Positions 46,432 through 56,057 are shown, counted from the stretch's first letter. The stretch is DNA of 64,000 nt from Pseudoalteromonas luteoviolacea (GCF_000814765.1 NZ_JWIC01000008.1:131501-195500), one strand, 5' to 3'. Translations and numbers: made by a program. The notes: generated by a model not told the origin, from the letters alone.

Positions 46432-46568
46432 ATTAGTTAATTCTGCTACTTTTTTGTATTTAAAGTTGGTATTCCACTAATTGAGTTTAACGATTAATAA
46501 ATAATTGGCAAATATCCCTTCTGATGATTTGTTAGCCTGTCACTGATGTATTTTTCAGGATTTAAATC

Positions 46569-47762
46569 ATGACAAAAAAAACAAAAAACTTTGATGATTG
46601 GATAAGAACTGAGTTTGTCATGCTAAACGATAGGTTAGAGGCACTCTATCGTGAGCAAGCCGATCCGGCCAACGTGGTGGGAGTTGGTGACGAAGTAAAG
46701 CAGCAGTTGCTGTTACAGGGTCAACAGTATATTGAAGCGTTACTGAAAGAGGGTAATACTGACGAAGGCTTTGACAATGCATTTGACCTACTTGGTAATG
46801 TTGGCTTGTATATGGCTGCATGTCGTCGTCATGAGTTGACAGAGCCAAGTAAAGAGCGACATTCACCATTAAAAGAAGCTTCAGCATTAGCAATGCATAT
46901 CGGTTCATCTATTGGTGTGACACCAAGATTTGCTACTGCACATCTTACAACCCACAATACGGCTATTAATGGTGTGTACAAGCGTTTTACCAGCGATCCG
47001 GCCGAAAAGCTCTTTATTGACTATAACACCCGCGGTATTTTGGCTTATAAGCGTGCAGCAGAGGCGTTGTTAAAATTACAACCACTGGGCATTTCACACC
47101 CCATGGCACCGATGTTATTGGAAGAGGTGAAACGTGCATTAGTGGATGTGATTAAGTCGAATCAGGCGCTGTTTCAACAATTAGATACTGCCGCATTTTT
47201 CTATGTTGTGAGGCCATATTATAAGCCTTATAGGGTGGGCAAAGAGATTTACCGAGGTGCGAATGCCGGAGATTTTGCAGGGATCAATGTCATCGATATG
47301 ATGTTGGGATTATGCCAGGCAAATGACGTCGATTATGCGCAAATTTTGGTTGAAAAGTTGCTGTATATGATGCCAGAAGATCAGGCGACATTAAAAGAGT
47401 GTATGCGGCTGCCAAATCTACTCGATGCATTTTTGGCCGCGCAGCAGCACAGTCATGAAAGTTGGTATCAAGCGTCCCTGAAAGTGTTTTTACAAGCGTG
47501 TAAATTGCATGGCGATACCGCCATTCAGCACCACAATCAATTGGTTGAAAAATACATTTGTGGCCCGGCTAAAAACTTAGCCAATCAGCATCTCGATAAA
47601 GTAACTGCCAGTGGACCGCCATTGCAGGTGCTATTGGCTCAGCTTGAAACCCTACGAGATAAAAGAGCTGCTGCGAAACGCAGTGATCTTGACACACGAT
47701 ATACTGATTTAAAGATATTACGTCAGGCTTTGAAAAACGCTGAGGTAGACCATGCAAGCTGA
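46569..47762 (+). CDS. PrnB-like haem protein (DUF1864 family)
   Basis: 397 aa. Family segments RPYYKPYRVGKEIYRGANAG and DFAGINVIDMMLGLCQANDV, plus HLTTHNTAINGVYKRF. PrnB, from pyrrolnitrin synthesis, has the fold of indoleamine and tryptophan dioxygenases. By analogy this may act on tryptophan or an indole, with haem bound by a His. It shares an operon with a kynureninase-like enzyme (overlap of 11 bases). Oxygenase activity is inferred only. Confidence 0.8.
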   Translation: MTKKTKNFDDWIRTEFVMLNDRLEALYREQADPANVVGVGDEVKQQLLLQGQQYIEALLKEGNTDEGFDNAFDLLGNVGLYMAACRRHELTEPSKERHSPLKEASALAMHIGSSIGVTPRFATAHLTTHNTAINGVYKRFTSDPAEKLFIDYNTRGILAYKRAAEALLKLQPLGISHPMAPMLLEEVKRALVDVIKSNQALFQQLDTAAFFYVVRPYYKPYRVGKEIYRGANAGDFAGINVIDMMLGLCQANDVDYAQILVEKLLYMMPEDQATLKECMRLPNLLDAFLAAQQHSHESWYQASLKVFLQACKLHGDTAIQHHNQLVEKYICGPAKNLANQHLDKVTASGPPLQVLLAQLETLRDKRAAAKRSDLDTRYTDLKILRQALKNAEVDHAS

Positions 47763-48861
47763 TGACTTTTTTATGCCCCAGGGGACTTATTTACTAAGCC
47801 ATTCAGTTGGACGCATGCTGAAAACCGCGCCGGCGCATTTTAATGAGCAGTTTGTTGCTCCGTGGCAGCAGCAAAATCGCGAACCCTGGGCTCAATGGTT
47901 GGAAGGCGTGATGCAGTTTAACCAGGCATTGGCGCTGTTATTCAATAGCCATGCAGATAACTTTTGTCCTCAAGCTAACTTATCCAGTGGACTGACAAAG
48001 TGGTTAATGAGCCAAGCATCGTTACAAAATCGGCGCGTGCGGGTTTTGCTTAGTGAAGATGATTTTCCGAGTATGGGGTTTGTATTACAACAAGCACTGG
48101 GTGAGGTTGAGCTATGCTTTATACCCATGGGACAAGACATGAGTGATATTGCGAGTTGGCAAGCGCATTTAAATCAGCACTATGATTTGGTTTTTGTCAG
48201 TCATGTTTACTCTAACACCGGTCAGCAGGCGCCCGTGTCAGATATTATTCCGATGGCGAAACAATTGGGGTGTAAAGTGATTGTGGACATTGCGCAATCT
48301 GCGGGCATTTTGGCGGTAGATTTATCCGCATGGCAAGCGGATTGTGTGATTGGGTCTTGTGTAAAGTGGTTGTGCGGTGGCCCGGGGGCAGGGTTTCTTT
48401 GGGTGTCTTCCGCGTCTTTGGCTGAATGCCAACCAAAAGACGTGGGTTGGTTTTCACACCAAAATCCATTTGAGTTTGATATTCATCATTTTGCATCACA
48501 TGAGACGGCACTGCGTTTTTGGGGGGGAACACCGTCAGTTGCGCCCTATATTATGGCGGCCAACAGCATTGAAAGGTTAGGGCATTTTGGGGTGTCCCAT
48601 ATTCGCCAGCACAATCTACAATTACTGGCGCGTATTTGGCAGGCACTACCACACTATTGTAGCTCACCAACAGATGCGCAGCTGTGCTCAGGCACTGTCA
48701 TTGTGGATACAGGAGACAGTCTCAACCAGTGCTTAGCCGTGTTGACTGAACAAAATATTGCCGTGGATGCAAGGCGATATGGGTTGCGCGTGTCACCTCA
48801 TATTTATAATACCGAGTTAGAGGTTGAGCAGTTTATTCAAGCCGTGAAATCGGCTATTTAA
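47752..48861 (+). CDS. Class V aminotransferase/kynureninase-like PLP enzyme
   Basis: 369 aa. PLP lysine expected in DCVIGSCVKWLCGGPGAGFL; the aspartate in VIVDIAQSAG binds the cofactor ring. The WLCGGPGAGF region parallels the kynureninase Y-L-N-x-G-P-G motif. Most likely cleaves kynurenine or a related product of the PrnB-like enzyme upstream. Convergent with the MBL gene (8-base overlap). Confidence 0.82.
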   Translation: MQADDFFMPQGTYLLSHSVGRMLKTAPAHFNEQFVAPWQQQNREPWAQWLEGVMQFNQALALLFNSHADNFCPQANLSSGLTKWLMSQASLQNRRVRVLLSEDDFPSMGFVLQQALGEVELCFIPMGQDMSDIASWQAHLNQHYDLVFVSHVYSNTGQQAPVSDIIPMAKQLGCKVIVDIAQSAGILAVDLSAWQADCVIGSCVKWLCGGPGAGFLWVSSASLAECQPKDVGWFSHQNPFEFDIHHFASHETALRFWGGTPSVAPYIMAANSIERLGHFGVSHIRQHNLQLLARIWQALPHYCSSPTDAQLCSGTVIVDTGDSLNQCLAVLTEQNIAVDARRYGLRVSPHIYNTELEVEQFIQAVKSAI

Positions 48862-49621
48862 TCTTAAGTGGCTTACTTAATCCCAGTGCTTTTTTGGTTT
48901 TAGCCTTAACCGATCGCCAGTGTGTCACGGGCTCTGTTGGCGCTAATTGCTCTAAACGCGCAAAGTCGATCTCACCGAAGGGGATCTCTCCTTGGTGAGC
49001 CAAAATGATATATGCGGGTTTGATCTGTTGGATCCGTTGCAATGAGTGGCGATAGCGATTGGGATAAAAAACGGGGTAAGGCGGAATAAATTGGCCTCTC
49101 ACTTTAACAAAGAGGTCGGCCACATACAGCTGTTGTGTGGTCTGATTATAAAGAGAAAGATCTCTATCTGTATGTCCTGGCGTATGCAGGACTTGCCATT
49201 GCGGAAATTCAGGCAGGTATGCCTTATCACAGAGGTAATAATCTGCCTGGAGTTTCCTGTCATACCATAAGTTTTTACGTGCCTTGTTTTTTCGTCCCGC
49301 AACCCACAAGGCAAGAATAATATCAGACCAATGCATCAAGATCCCATCAATACCGCTATACCAATGTCCGTCAATTTTGGCCGCGGCTATTTTAGCCCCT
49401 GTGCGCATTCTCAATATATGCGCACCGCCAGCATGATCTGGGTGCATGTGTGTGACGACGATCAGTTTAAGATCGGCCAATGATCGTGACAGTTGATTAC
49501 GGATATAGTCACAGACAACATCAACATCTGCTCGTGTACAGCCATCAAGCAGGAGTAACCGGTCTGGATATTCAACCAAGTAGATCTGTTGAATATAGCC
49601 TTCGATAAAATGGATCTGCAT
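48854..49621 (-). CDS. MBL-fold metallohydrolase
   Basis: 255 aa. Zinc-binding THMHPDHAGG, later His in HTPGHTDRD, Asp in VADLFVK and a final His in ILAHQGE. Broad beta-lactamase-fold family (glyoxalase II, lactonases and others). Substrate unknown. Confidence 0.88.
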   Translation of the reverse strand: MQIHFIEGYIQQIYLVEYPDRLLLLDGCTRADVDVVCDYIRNQLSRSLADLKLIVVTHMHPDHAGGAHILRMRTGAKIAAAKIDGHWYSGIDGILMHWSDIILALWVAGRKNKARKNLWYDRKLQADYYLCDKAYLPEFPQWQVLHTPGHTDRDLSLYNQTTQQLYVADLFVKVRGQFIPPYPVFYPNRYRHSLQRIQQIKPAYIILAHQGEIPFGEIDFARLEQLAPTEPVTHWRSVKAKTKKALGLSKPLKIK

Positions 49622-49740
49622 TTGAGTTATTCAGTTCGCTAATCATATCTATATACATAACACATCTGACCAGTCTGTGCAGCGTAAACATGGATGGGGT
49701 GATAAGGTATTTGAAAAGGGATAAGTAAATTTTGGACATA

Positions 49741-49768
49741 AAAAAACCGTCCAATGGACGGTTTTTTT
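49741..49768 (-). terminator. Terminator after the tRNA-Ser pair
   Basis: CCGTCC-AAT-GGACGG stem flanked by A6 on the left and T7 on the right, so it works for the minus-strand tRNAs and for the opposite strand. Confidence 0.88.
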
Positions 49769-49777
49769 ACAAGATAA

Positions 49778-49870
49778 TGGCGGAGGGGGAGGGATTCGAA
49801 CCCTCGATAGGGCTACAAACCCTATACTCCCTTAGCAGGGGAGCGCCTTCAGCCACTCGGCCACCTCTCC
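49778..49870 (-). tRNA. tRNA-Ser (anticodon GCT)
   Basis: 93 bases including an encoded CCA. Anticodon loop CTGCTAA between CTCCC and GGGAG stems, long variable arm and T-arm GAGGGTTCGAATCCCTC. The acceptor stem GGAGAGG / CCCCTCC has one A-C mismatch at the fifth pair, which is unusual. Co-transcribed with the tRNA-Ser(TGA) gene 18 bases upstream. Confidence 0.95.
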
Positions 49871-49888
49871 GACGCAAAACTTTAAATA

Positions 49889-49979
49889 TGGCGGAGAGAT
49901 AGGGATTTGAACCCTAGATACGCTATTAACGTATGCCGGTTTTCAAGACCGGTGCTTTCAACCACTCAGCCATCTCTCC
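49889..49979 (-). tRNA. tRNA-Ser (anticodon TGA)
   Basis: 91 bases with encoded CCA. Fully paired acceptor stem GGAGAGA / TCTCTCC, anticodon stem CCGGT/ACCGG around TGA, and a long variable arm. First of the two-tRNA transcript. Confidence 0.95.
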
Positions 49980-49989
49980 ATGGGCAACG

Positions 49990-50018
49990 ATAATACTTAT
50001 GGAATGGGTCGCTGTAAA
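49990..50018 (-). promoter_or_regulatory. Sigma-70 promoter of the tRNA-Ser genes
   Basis: On the minus strand TTTACA (50013-50018), 17 bases, then TATTAT (49990-49995). Start predicted a few bases before the first tRNA. Confidence 0.7.
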
Positions 50019-50179
50019 TAGTTTTTTAACCGTTTGCTGAAAAAATAGACAAAAAGGCGAAGTTATTGAATTGTTTGCCTGAAATTTATACTTTTTGATA
50101 TGGTGAGGTGAGTTTTTTGGCAGAAAATCAACCTTGATAACCATGGCTTCATGATCATCAAGGTGCATGGAGTCACTAG

Positions 50180-50329
50180 TTACTTATACATCACCGCATG
50201 GTTGAGGCTAAGTGCTCGTCCGATTTTACTAAACCATGCCATCCACTGGATCTGAGGTTGTGTTGTCATGGTATTCATCGTTTCGGGCGCGGTCTGTGTA
50301 TTGCCGCATGTTGCAGCTGAATTAAGCAT
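50180..50329 (-). CDS. 49 aa protein, unknown
   Basis: ATG 50329 is preceded by GGAG at an 8-base spacing. Product starts MLNSAATCGNTQTAPETMNT, has a central TTQPQIQWMAWFSKIGRA and ends NHAVMYK, with an amphipathic basic helix in the C-terminal half. Not recognised. Faces the lipid kinase gene across a region of repeated palindromes. Confidence 0.55.
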   Translation of the reverse strand: MLNSAATCGNTQTAPETMNTMTTQPQIQWMAWFSKIGRALSLNHAVMYK

Positions 50330-50339
50330 AGTTGTACTC

Positions 50340-50571
50340 CAAGTAATTGACGTATTGATAATTTACTTGGCTATTTTGCATCCAATATGCGTAAAATTAA
50401 AACGATAAAAATTGTCGTTGAATCATTAGATAATCTAATGAATAAAATATCCTTATGGGTTTAAATTTGATCTAATGAATATTTATTCAATGGTTTAATC
50501 GCTATTTTCTGGGTTTTAGTGGTCTTAAAGCGATCTATTGAATAGTTATTCAAACAAGTTATATTTGGGGT
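50340..50571. promoter_or_regulatory. AT-rich region with repeated palindromes (operator candidates)
   Basis: TGAATA-TT-TATTCA at 50476-50489 and TTGAATA-GT-TATTCAA at 50538-50553 share the flank GATCTA; a partial third copy (AATCTAATGAATAAA) lies near 50432-50446. They sit between the 49-codon gene and the divergent kinase gene. Confidence 0.5.
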
Positions 50572-51456
50572 ATGGTTTTGTTGGTTGTATATAGGCCGCA
50601 TCGCGGCAAACAATTTTTGTCGCACAAGGTATGGCTTGAGAAAAACGCCATGGAACGGAAAATAAAATTACAATGGTATGCAACGTGTGGCTGTTTTGCT
50701 GATGATGTTGCGCAATTAAAAGACTTGCTGATACATCACCAGCAGGTCACTGTATTGGGGGGAGATGGCACGGTCAATGTCGTGGTGAATGCGCTCTTGA
50801 GTGGAAATGACGTGGCTCACGTGGCAACACAGAAGCGGATGGCCATATTACCATGCGGTACAGGCAATGATTTTGCGCGCGCATTTGGGTATTCAAACAA
50901 ACAGTGGCGTGAATCTGTCTTTTCGGGTTTTGCCCGTCATGTTGATGTCGGTAAAGTGAATGCGCGGTATTTTATTAATATGGCTGGGGTTGGCTTTAAT
51001 GCTGAAGTAGTTGCTGCGATGGCGGGGAAAAAGCGCTTTGGTGCATTGAGCTATACATTATATGGCATAGTCAAGTTATTGAGTTACCGAGGCATGGAAA
51101 TCATGCTAGATGGCAATAAGCTGCAAATAATGATGTGCTTATTTGCCAATGGGCGATATTTTGCTGCTGGGCTTACCCCTACGCCCAGTGCACACGTAAA
51201 CAGTGGAGTATTTCAGGTACTCACGATATCTGCGGTATCCTTGCCTAAGCGATTAGTGTGCTTTGCCTTGATGTTAGTGGGTTTACATACCAAATTACCC
51301 TGGGTCAAAGTTAGCAGTGGGCAGTGTTTTGAGATCAGTACTAAAGGCGTCAGTATTGAGGCGGATGGAGATGTGATCGCAGCAACACCCGCGAAGATAT
51401 CCATACTTGCGGCATCGCTGCGATTAAATATGCCTAGTGCGGGTGAGAGTACTTAG
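50572..51456 (+). CDS. Diacylglycerol/lipid kinase family protein (YegS-like)
   Basis: 294 aa. ATP-binding GGDGTVNVVVNALL near residue 63 and ILPCGTGNDFARAFG near 102 are the two family signatures; EADGD near the C-terminus is the late metal-site motif. Phosphorylates a lipid such as diacylglycerol or phosphatidylglycerol. Its 3' end overlaps the convergent EamA gene by 23 bases. Confidence 0.9.
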   Translation: MVLLVVYRPHRGKQFLSHKVWLEKNAMERKIKLQWYATCGCFADDVAQLKDLLIHHQQVTVLGGDGTVNVVVNALLSGNDVAHVATQKRMAILPCGTGNDFARAFGYSNKQWRESVFSGFARHVDVGKVNARYFINMAGVGFNAEVVAAMAGKKRFGALSYTLYGIVKLLSYRGMEIMLDGNKLQIMMCLFANGRYFAAGLTPTPSAHVNSGVFQVLTISAVSLPKRLVCFALMLVGLHTKLPWVKVSSGQCFEISTKGVSIEADGDVIAATPAKISILAASLRLNMPSAGEST

Positions 51457-52357
51457 CCGCAGAAAATGGCATGTATTTCGTGACTACCTGTTTGGGAAGC
51501 AGCACTAATAAATTCCCTGCGCATATTAGGCCAAAGCCGATAAAGGTATTGACCTGCCAGGTAAACCCTTCAAATAAGGTGCTGAGTATCACAGCAACAA
51601 TAGGAAATAAAACAATGATATAACTGGCACGCTCTGGGCCGATGTTTTTGAGTAACGAGAAATAACACGCAAAAGCGATAACAGTGCCAAAAATGGCAAG
51701 GTAGAACAGAGAAACCCAATAGCTGGTATCTGCTTCGATAACAAAAGACAGTGGGCTAAATAGGGTATATGCGCCTAATAATAGACTGCTGTAAAGCATG
51801 CCCCATGCGTTGCCCTCTAAGACACCAATCTTATGATCTGAGTTACGAATACTCACCATATTGCCGAGTGAGGCGGCAAACGTGCCCAGCAGGGCTAATG
51901 CTAATCCGATCAATGTAGCCGAAGATAAATCCGTCCCTCCAAGCTCGTGCCAAAATAGACTGACGATCCCCGTTACGCCAAGGCCTGCGCCGATGTAGCT
52001 TTTGAATGCGATGGGTTTGGCAAAAAAGAGTCGTGTATTGATCATATTTAATATCAACATAAACGAGAATGCGATTGAGGCCATGGCTGAGGATAATGTG
52101 CCCTGCGCCCAATAAAGCAACAAGTAATTGAGACCAAAATTGCCAATGGCTAGGAGAATAAAAAAGCCATGATCAATGAGGTTAAATTGCATGGGTAATT
52201 TTCGCCACAGCACAAACCCCCACATGCAGATTGCCGAAATAGCAAAACGGTAGAAAAGGGAAACAACTTCATTGACTTGACCTAATTGGAATTCGATTGC
52301 CAGCCAAGTTGAGCCCCAAATAAGAACGGTCATAATGTATAACAGCCAATTTCTCAT
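51434..52357 (-). CDS. EamA/DMT-family exporter
   Basis: 307 aa with ten membrane segments in two EamA halves (WGSTWLAIEFQLGQVNEVVS early; the GTVIAFACYFSLLKNIGPER segment late). RhaT/YdcZ-like metabolite exporter. Divergent from the MocR regulator, which probably controls it. Confidence 0.9.
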   Translation of the reverse strand: MRNWLLYIMTVLIWGSTWLAIEFQLGQVNEVVSLFYRFAISAICMWGFVLWRKLPMQFNLIDHGFFILLAIGNFGLNYLLLYWAQGTLSSAMASIAFSFMLILNMINTRLFFAKPIAFKSYIGAGLGVTGIVSLFWHELGGTDLSSATLIGLALALLGTFAASLGNMVSIRNSDHKIGVLEGNAWGMLYSSLLLGAYTLFSPLSFVIEADTSYWVSLFYLAIFGTVIAFACYFSLLKNIGPERASYIIVLFPIVAVILSTLFEGFTWQVNTFIGFGLICAGNLLVLLPKQVVTKYMPFSAAKYSHPH

Positions 52358-52470
52358 TATTGCTCCTTGTGTGATTGGATTATTGCAGCAGGTAGCAGTT
52401 TACTCGGATAATCTGTATATAATAGATACAGAAAAATGTATTTTTAACCTATACAGATGGGGTGGATTAT

Positions 52471-53904
52471 ATGCAAAATGGACAGTTTCTCTACCAGCGT
52501 GTGATAGAGGTCATCAATGACATGATCTCACAGCAAGTGTTAAAGCCGGGTGAAAAGCTCCCATCCTTGCGCAAACTGTCGATGCAATTGTCAGTGAGTA
52601 TTCCGACGGTGAAGCAAGCTTATTATCATTTAGAAGGTCAGGGTCGAATATACTCGAAAGAAAAGTCGGGGTATTTCTTATCGGATGCGGAACAAAATGC
52701 TTTACCTAGACGCTGTCAATTGCCAATTAACCCAACTGAAGTGAATAAGCAATCTTTAATAGAGCAAGTTTATGAAGGAATACATGCGCCGCATCAGGCC
52801 CAGTTTGGTATTGCTAATCCTGTCACGGCGATGAGTAATGAGGCCGTGCTGGCAAAAATGATGCGCAGTGCGTTAAAGCAAGCTGGTGAGCAAATTCTAC
52901 ACTATGGTGCGATGGACGGGCTGATGAAGCTCAAGCAGCAAATAGTGCAGCGTTATCTGCGTATGGGCCTATCGGTTTCGTTGGATGACATGGTGATCAC
53001 CAATGGCGCTCAAGAAGCACTGGCCATCGCATTACAATGTGTGACACGGCCTGGCGACGTGGTTGCGATTGAGTCTCCGTGTTACTTTGGCATTATAGAA
53101 TTGATAGAAAATCTGGGATTGAGAGCGTTGGAGATCCCTGTGTGTCCTGATGATGGCCTGTGGCTTGAAGACTTAGCTGATGCGCTCACTCAGCATGATG
53201 TCAAAGCCTGTGTTTGCTCTACCAGTATTAATAATCCAATTGGCAGTGTCATGCCTGAAGCACGACGTCAAAGTTTGCTGAAGATGTTGGTAGAGCATGA
53301 AGTAGTGCTTATCGAAGATGATGTATATGGCGATTTACATTTTACCAAACATCGTGCAAAGCCCGCTCAGTTTCATGCACAGCCGGGTCAGGTGATCACC
53401 TGTGGCTCATTTTCTAAAACGGCAGCACCGAGTTATCGTATCGGCTGGATGTTAGCACCTAGATATGCGCAAAGAGCAAGACGCTTTAAACGGGCTTTGA
53501 GCTGCTCTTCGTCACTGATAAATCAATGGGTACTCGCAGAATACTTGGCATCAGGCGCTTATGACCGCCATATAAAAAAGTTACGTTTAAGGTTGCAAGA
53601 AAATAAACAGAAGATGTTGTGTTGTATTCGCCGTTATTTTCCAGAGCACACGCGGATCAGCGATCCCCGAGGGGGCTGCGTAATTTGGGTAGAATTAGAC
53701 AGTAAGATTGATGGTGGCAAACTGTTTAAGAAGGCGATGGCTGAGGGGATCAGCGTGACGCCTGGGCAGTTATTCAGTGCGTCAGAGCGGTTTCAAAATT
53801 GTATTCGATTGAGCTATGGATTGCCTTGGCATGAAACGCATGAGATGAGCATAAAACGGTTAGGCGAATTGATCGCGATGATGCATGACGAACGCGAGCC
53901 GTAA
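52471..53904 (+). CDS. MocR-type GntR/aminotransferase regulator
   Basis: 477 aa from ATG 52471 (GGGTGG upstream). GntR winged HTH (LKPGEKLPSLRKLSMQLSVS in the first 60 residues) fused to a fold-I aminotransferase domain with SFSKTAAPSYRIGWM carrying the PLP lysine. Senses an amine or PLP. Divergent from the EamA exporter. Confidence 0.92.
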   Translation: MQNGQFLYQRVIEVINDMISQQVLKPGEKLPSLRKLSMQLSVSIPTVKQAYYHLEGQGRIYSKEKSGYFLSDAEQNALPRRCQLPINPTEVNKQSLIEQVYEGIHAPHQAQFGIANPVTAMSNEAVLAKMMRSALKQAGEQILHYGAMDGLMKLKQQIVQRYLRMGLSVSLDDMVITNGAQEALAIALQCVTRPGDVVAIESPCYFGIIELIENLGLRALEIPVCPDDGLWLEDLADALTQHDVKACVCSTSINNPIGSVMPEARRQSLLKMLVEHEVVLIEDDVYGDLHFTKHRAKPAQFHAQPGQVITCGSFSKTAAPSYRIGWMLAPRYAQRARRFKRALSCSSSLINQWVLAEYLASGAYDRHIKKLRLRLQENKQKMLCCIRRYFPEHTRISDPRGGCVIWVELDSKIDGGKLFKKAMAEGISVTPGQLFSASERFQNCIRLSYGLPWHETHEMSIKRLGELIAMMHDEREP

Positions 53905-53937
53905 TAAGCACTCGCGCAGTGGGTTGGAAATGAGTTG

Positions 53938-54726
53938 TTAATATTGATTTTTGTGCATTAATGCGTACCCAGATAGGGTAGGCATTGAGAGGGATAATCT
54001 AGTCTCTTGTTGCGCAATATGTGTAAATTGTTGGCACAGTGCATCTGCGCGTGTTTCTAGTTGATCTGCATGTGCGGTGACACGTTGCTCTATGTTTTCA
54101 CCCATTTGCTCCATACGCTGCTCAAAGGTGCTGATATCGCCATTGGCATTTTTCATTTCAGAGCCCAGGGAGATGAGTAATGTGCCAATCGATTCAAACA
54201 TTGCGCTTTTTACTGCACTTTCTATTCGAGATTCAAATTCATGACTAAAATGCTCTCCAAAGTTCTCCATGGTTTGCTCTCCCATGACGAAGCTACCTTC
54301 TTGATAGAAAGTATTATGAACTTCCTCGTTTAATTCCTCTAATACAACCGATAGCTCATCCAGGCTTTGTAAATTGAACGTGGCGGCAACTTCGTCTAGT
54401 GCGACGCCTGCCAGTGTGACAGCGTCTGTAGCCACTTCGGCAACTTTGGGGAGTTCTGCGCGTAATGTGTCTGCATAGACAGAGAGTGCTTGCTGTTGCT
54501 CTGGTGTCACCGTGATTGTTTGACCATTTATAAGTAGACTACCGTCGGCCGTGATCAGCATATGTTGATTGTTTGCTTGCGTAATTGATACCTCTTCAGG
54601 GGTGATTTTTACGTCATTTTGAAATTGAAGTTGGCAGTCATCATGGGTAATAGAAAATTGATGATCAGCATGGGCGTAAGCAGAAACTGAAGAAAGCATA
54701 GCGATAGATAATAATGTTGTTTTCAT
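53938..54726 (-). CDS. DUF2884/YggN-family periplasmic protein
   Basis: 262 aa. Signal peptide MKTTLLSIAMLSSVSAYAHA, DDCQLQFQNDVKITPEEVSI, and a coiled-coil region rich in Glu and Gln (residues about 190-240) ending at CQQFTHIAQQET. Function unknown. Confidence 0.85.
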   Translation of the reverse strand: MKTTLLSIAMLSSVSAYAHADHQFSITHDDCQLQFQNDVKITPEEVSITQANNQHMLITADGSLLINGQTITVTPEQQQALSVYADTLRAELPKVAEVATDAVTLAGVALDEVAATFNLQSLDELSVVLEELNEEVHNTFYQEGSFVMGEQTMENFGEHFSHEFESRIESAVKSAMFESIGTLLISLGSEMKNANGDISTFEQRMEQMGENIEQRVTAHADQLETRADALCQQFTHIAQQETRLSLSMPTLSGYALMHKNQY

Positions 54727-55073
54727 GGTTTGGGTCTTTTTTATGTTGATGATACATAGTGATAACCAAATATGATGCCAATTATAAAACCGTCATAATT
54801 TCAATCGCTTAGATTTTTTGGTTGGTCTGTACTTTGAATTAGTACACTGTATTTAACTAAATTTTAGTCTTTCTGATTAATAGTTAGCATGATTAGTTTA
54901 TTGAATCGTGACGATAAAAATCATTCACTGTCAAAGTGCTCTATTTCAAGCTAAATAGTTTATAAGCTTCAGTGTGTCGTTGTACGGCGAGTGCTTATGC
55001 TACAGGTAACGACCAGTAGGCTCAGATATCCGTGTTTATAAAGTGAATCTCTTTATGTAAATAGGAGCTTATC
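54727..55073. other. Intergenic region, no gene seen
   Basis: AT-rich, with promoter-like sequence but no clear gene. AGGAG for the next gene lies at its end. Confidence 0.4.
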
Positions 55074-55256
55074 ATGGGTAAAACATATTCCTATGATCCA
55101 TTGGATGATGAATATCAAGATGACTTGGGCGCGTTAAATGAGAAAGATGTGAATCAGCAGCGGCAGAAAGTCAGGAAAAAGTTAGATGATTACTTGGAGC
55201 AAAAAAGGCTACGGCGGCACTTAGGTGATGATGACTTTGATTTCTTAGACGATTAA
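55074..55256 (+). CDS. Small acidic/basic protein, PA3496-like
   Basis: 60 aa, AGGAG six to eight bases upstream. Acidic N-terminus (PLDDEYQDDLGALNEKD), a basic helix (RQKVRKKLDDYLEQKRLRR) and acidic tail DDDFDFLDD. Fits a family of small proteins from gammaproteobacteria of unknown or envelope-related function, but the match is from general appearance. Confidence 0.6.
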   Translation: MGKTYSYDPLDDEYQDDLGALNEKDVNQQRQKVRKKLDDYLEQKRLRRHLGDDDFDFLDD

Positions 55257-55310
55257 TACATGTATAACAGAGCGCATAACTGTGCGCTCTATTAGATCGC
55301 AAGCATCTTG

Positions 55311-55760
55311 TTAGTCTTTGAATGACTTGTGGCAGTCCTTGCATCCCTTTGCCCAATTTCTAAAGGCGGGTGCAATCATTTTTTTATCTCCAGACTCTGA
55401 TGCGACGGCCAGTGCTTGCGCATATTGAGCAAAGTCTGCCGCTTTCTTATCAAAGGTGGCTCTGTCGCTCCATACACTAGGCAGTGCGCTAGTATCCCCT
55501 TTATCTGAGCCTGCGATGAATGCTTCCCAAGGCATACCCGAAAGCTGCGCAGCATTGTGGGCACGTTGCTTGAATCGCTCTGCGTCAAACGGCACTTTTC
55601 CTTTTAGCATGTCACCCATATCGCCTATTTGATAGCGGATCAATTGAAAGGTTGCTTTTCGATATTCAATGGCGTCTTCCTTCTCTTCGAACATGGAGTC
55701 CGCCTGTACTTGGAGGCTGATGCCCGCAAGTAGCGTTAATAGTGTTAATGATTTCTTCAT
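55311..55760 (-). CDS. Cytochrome c'
   Basis: 149 aa. Signal peptide, four-helix layout and a C-terminal haem motif CKDCHKSF. Conserved Arg and Gly-Met-Pro-Trp segment (SGMPWEAFIAGSD) as in the family. Periplasmic protein that binds NO or protects against it. Confidence 0.92.
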   Translation of the reverse strand: MKKSLTLLTLLAGISLQVQADSMFEEKEDAIEYRKATFQLIRYQIGDMGDMLKGKVPFDAERFKQRAHNAAQLSGMPWEAFIAGSDKGDTSALPSVWSDRATFDKKAADFAQYAQALAVASESGDKKMIAPAFRNWAKGCKDCHKSFKD

Positions 55761-56027
55761 TAATCGCCCCTTAAATAATTAATTCCATACCTTTTTAAGG
55801 GTTTCTTTCTTATTTAGCAAGGTTCTGAGGTTAATGGGAGGGGGGTTTTTAGTCATTGAAAATGGTTTGTTGCTTTTTTAGGTCCTGTCTGGAGTTCCTG
55901 TTTACAGTATATTTATTTTAATTTCATTTACTTTCTTTTACATAGTAGTTTTTTTAATAAAAACAGTTACTTAAGAGTATGAATAAAATTAAAGTTCAAA
56001 AAATGTAACTTAATTGTATTTCCATTA
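55761..56027. other. AT-rich intergenic region
   Basis: No gene seen. Contains the space upstream of the S8 protease promoter. Confidence 0.4.
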
Positions 56028-56057
56028 TTGCAATTAACCATGTAGTCACATTATATT
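56028..56057 (+). promoter_or_regulatory. Sigma-70-like promoter of the S8 protease gene
   Basis: TTGCAA (56028-56033) and TATATT (56052-56057) with an 18-base spacer. A start near 56064 excludes the TTG at 56056 and supports translation from ATG 56125. Confidence 0.55.
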
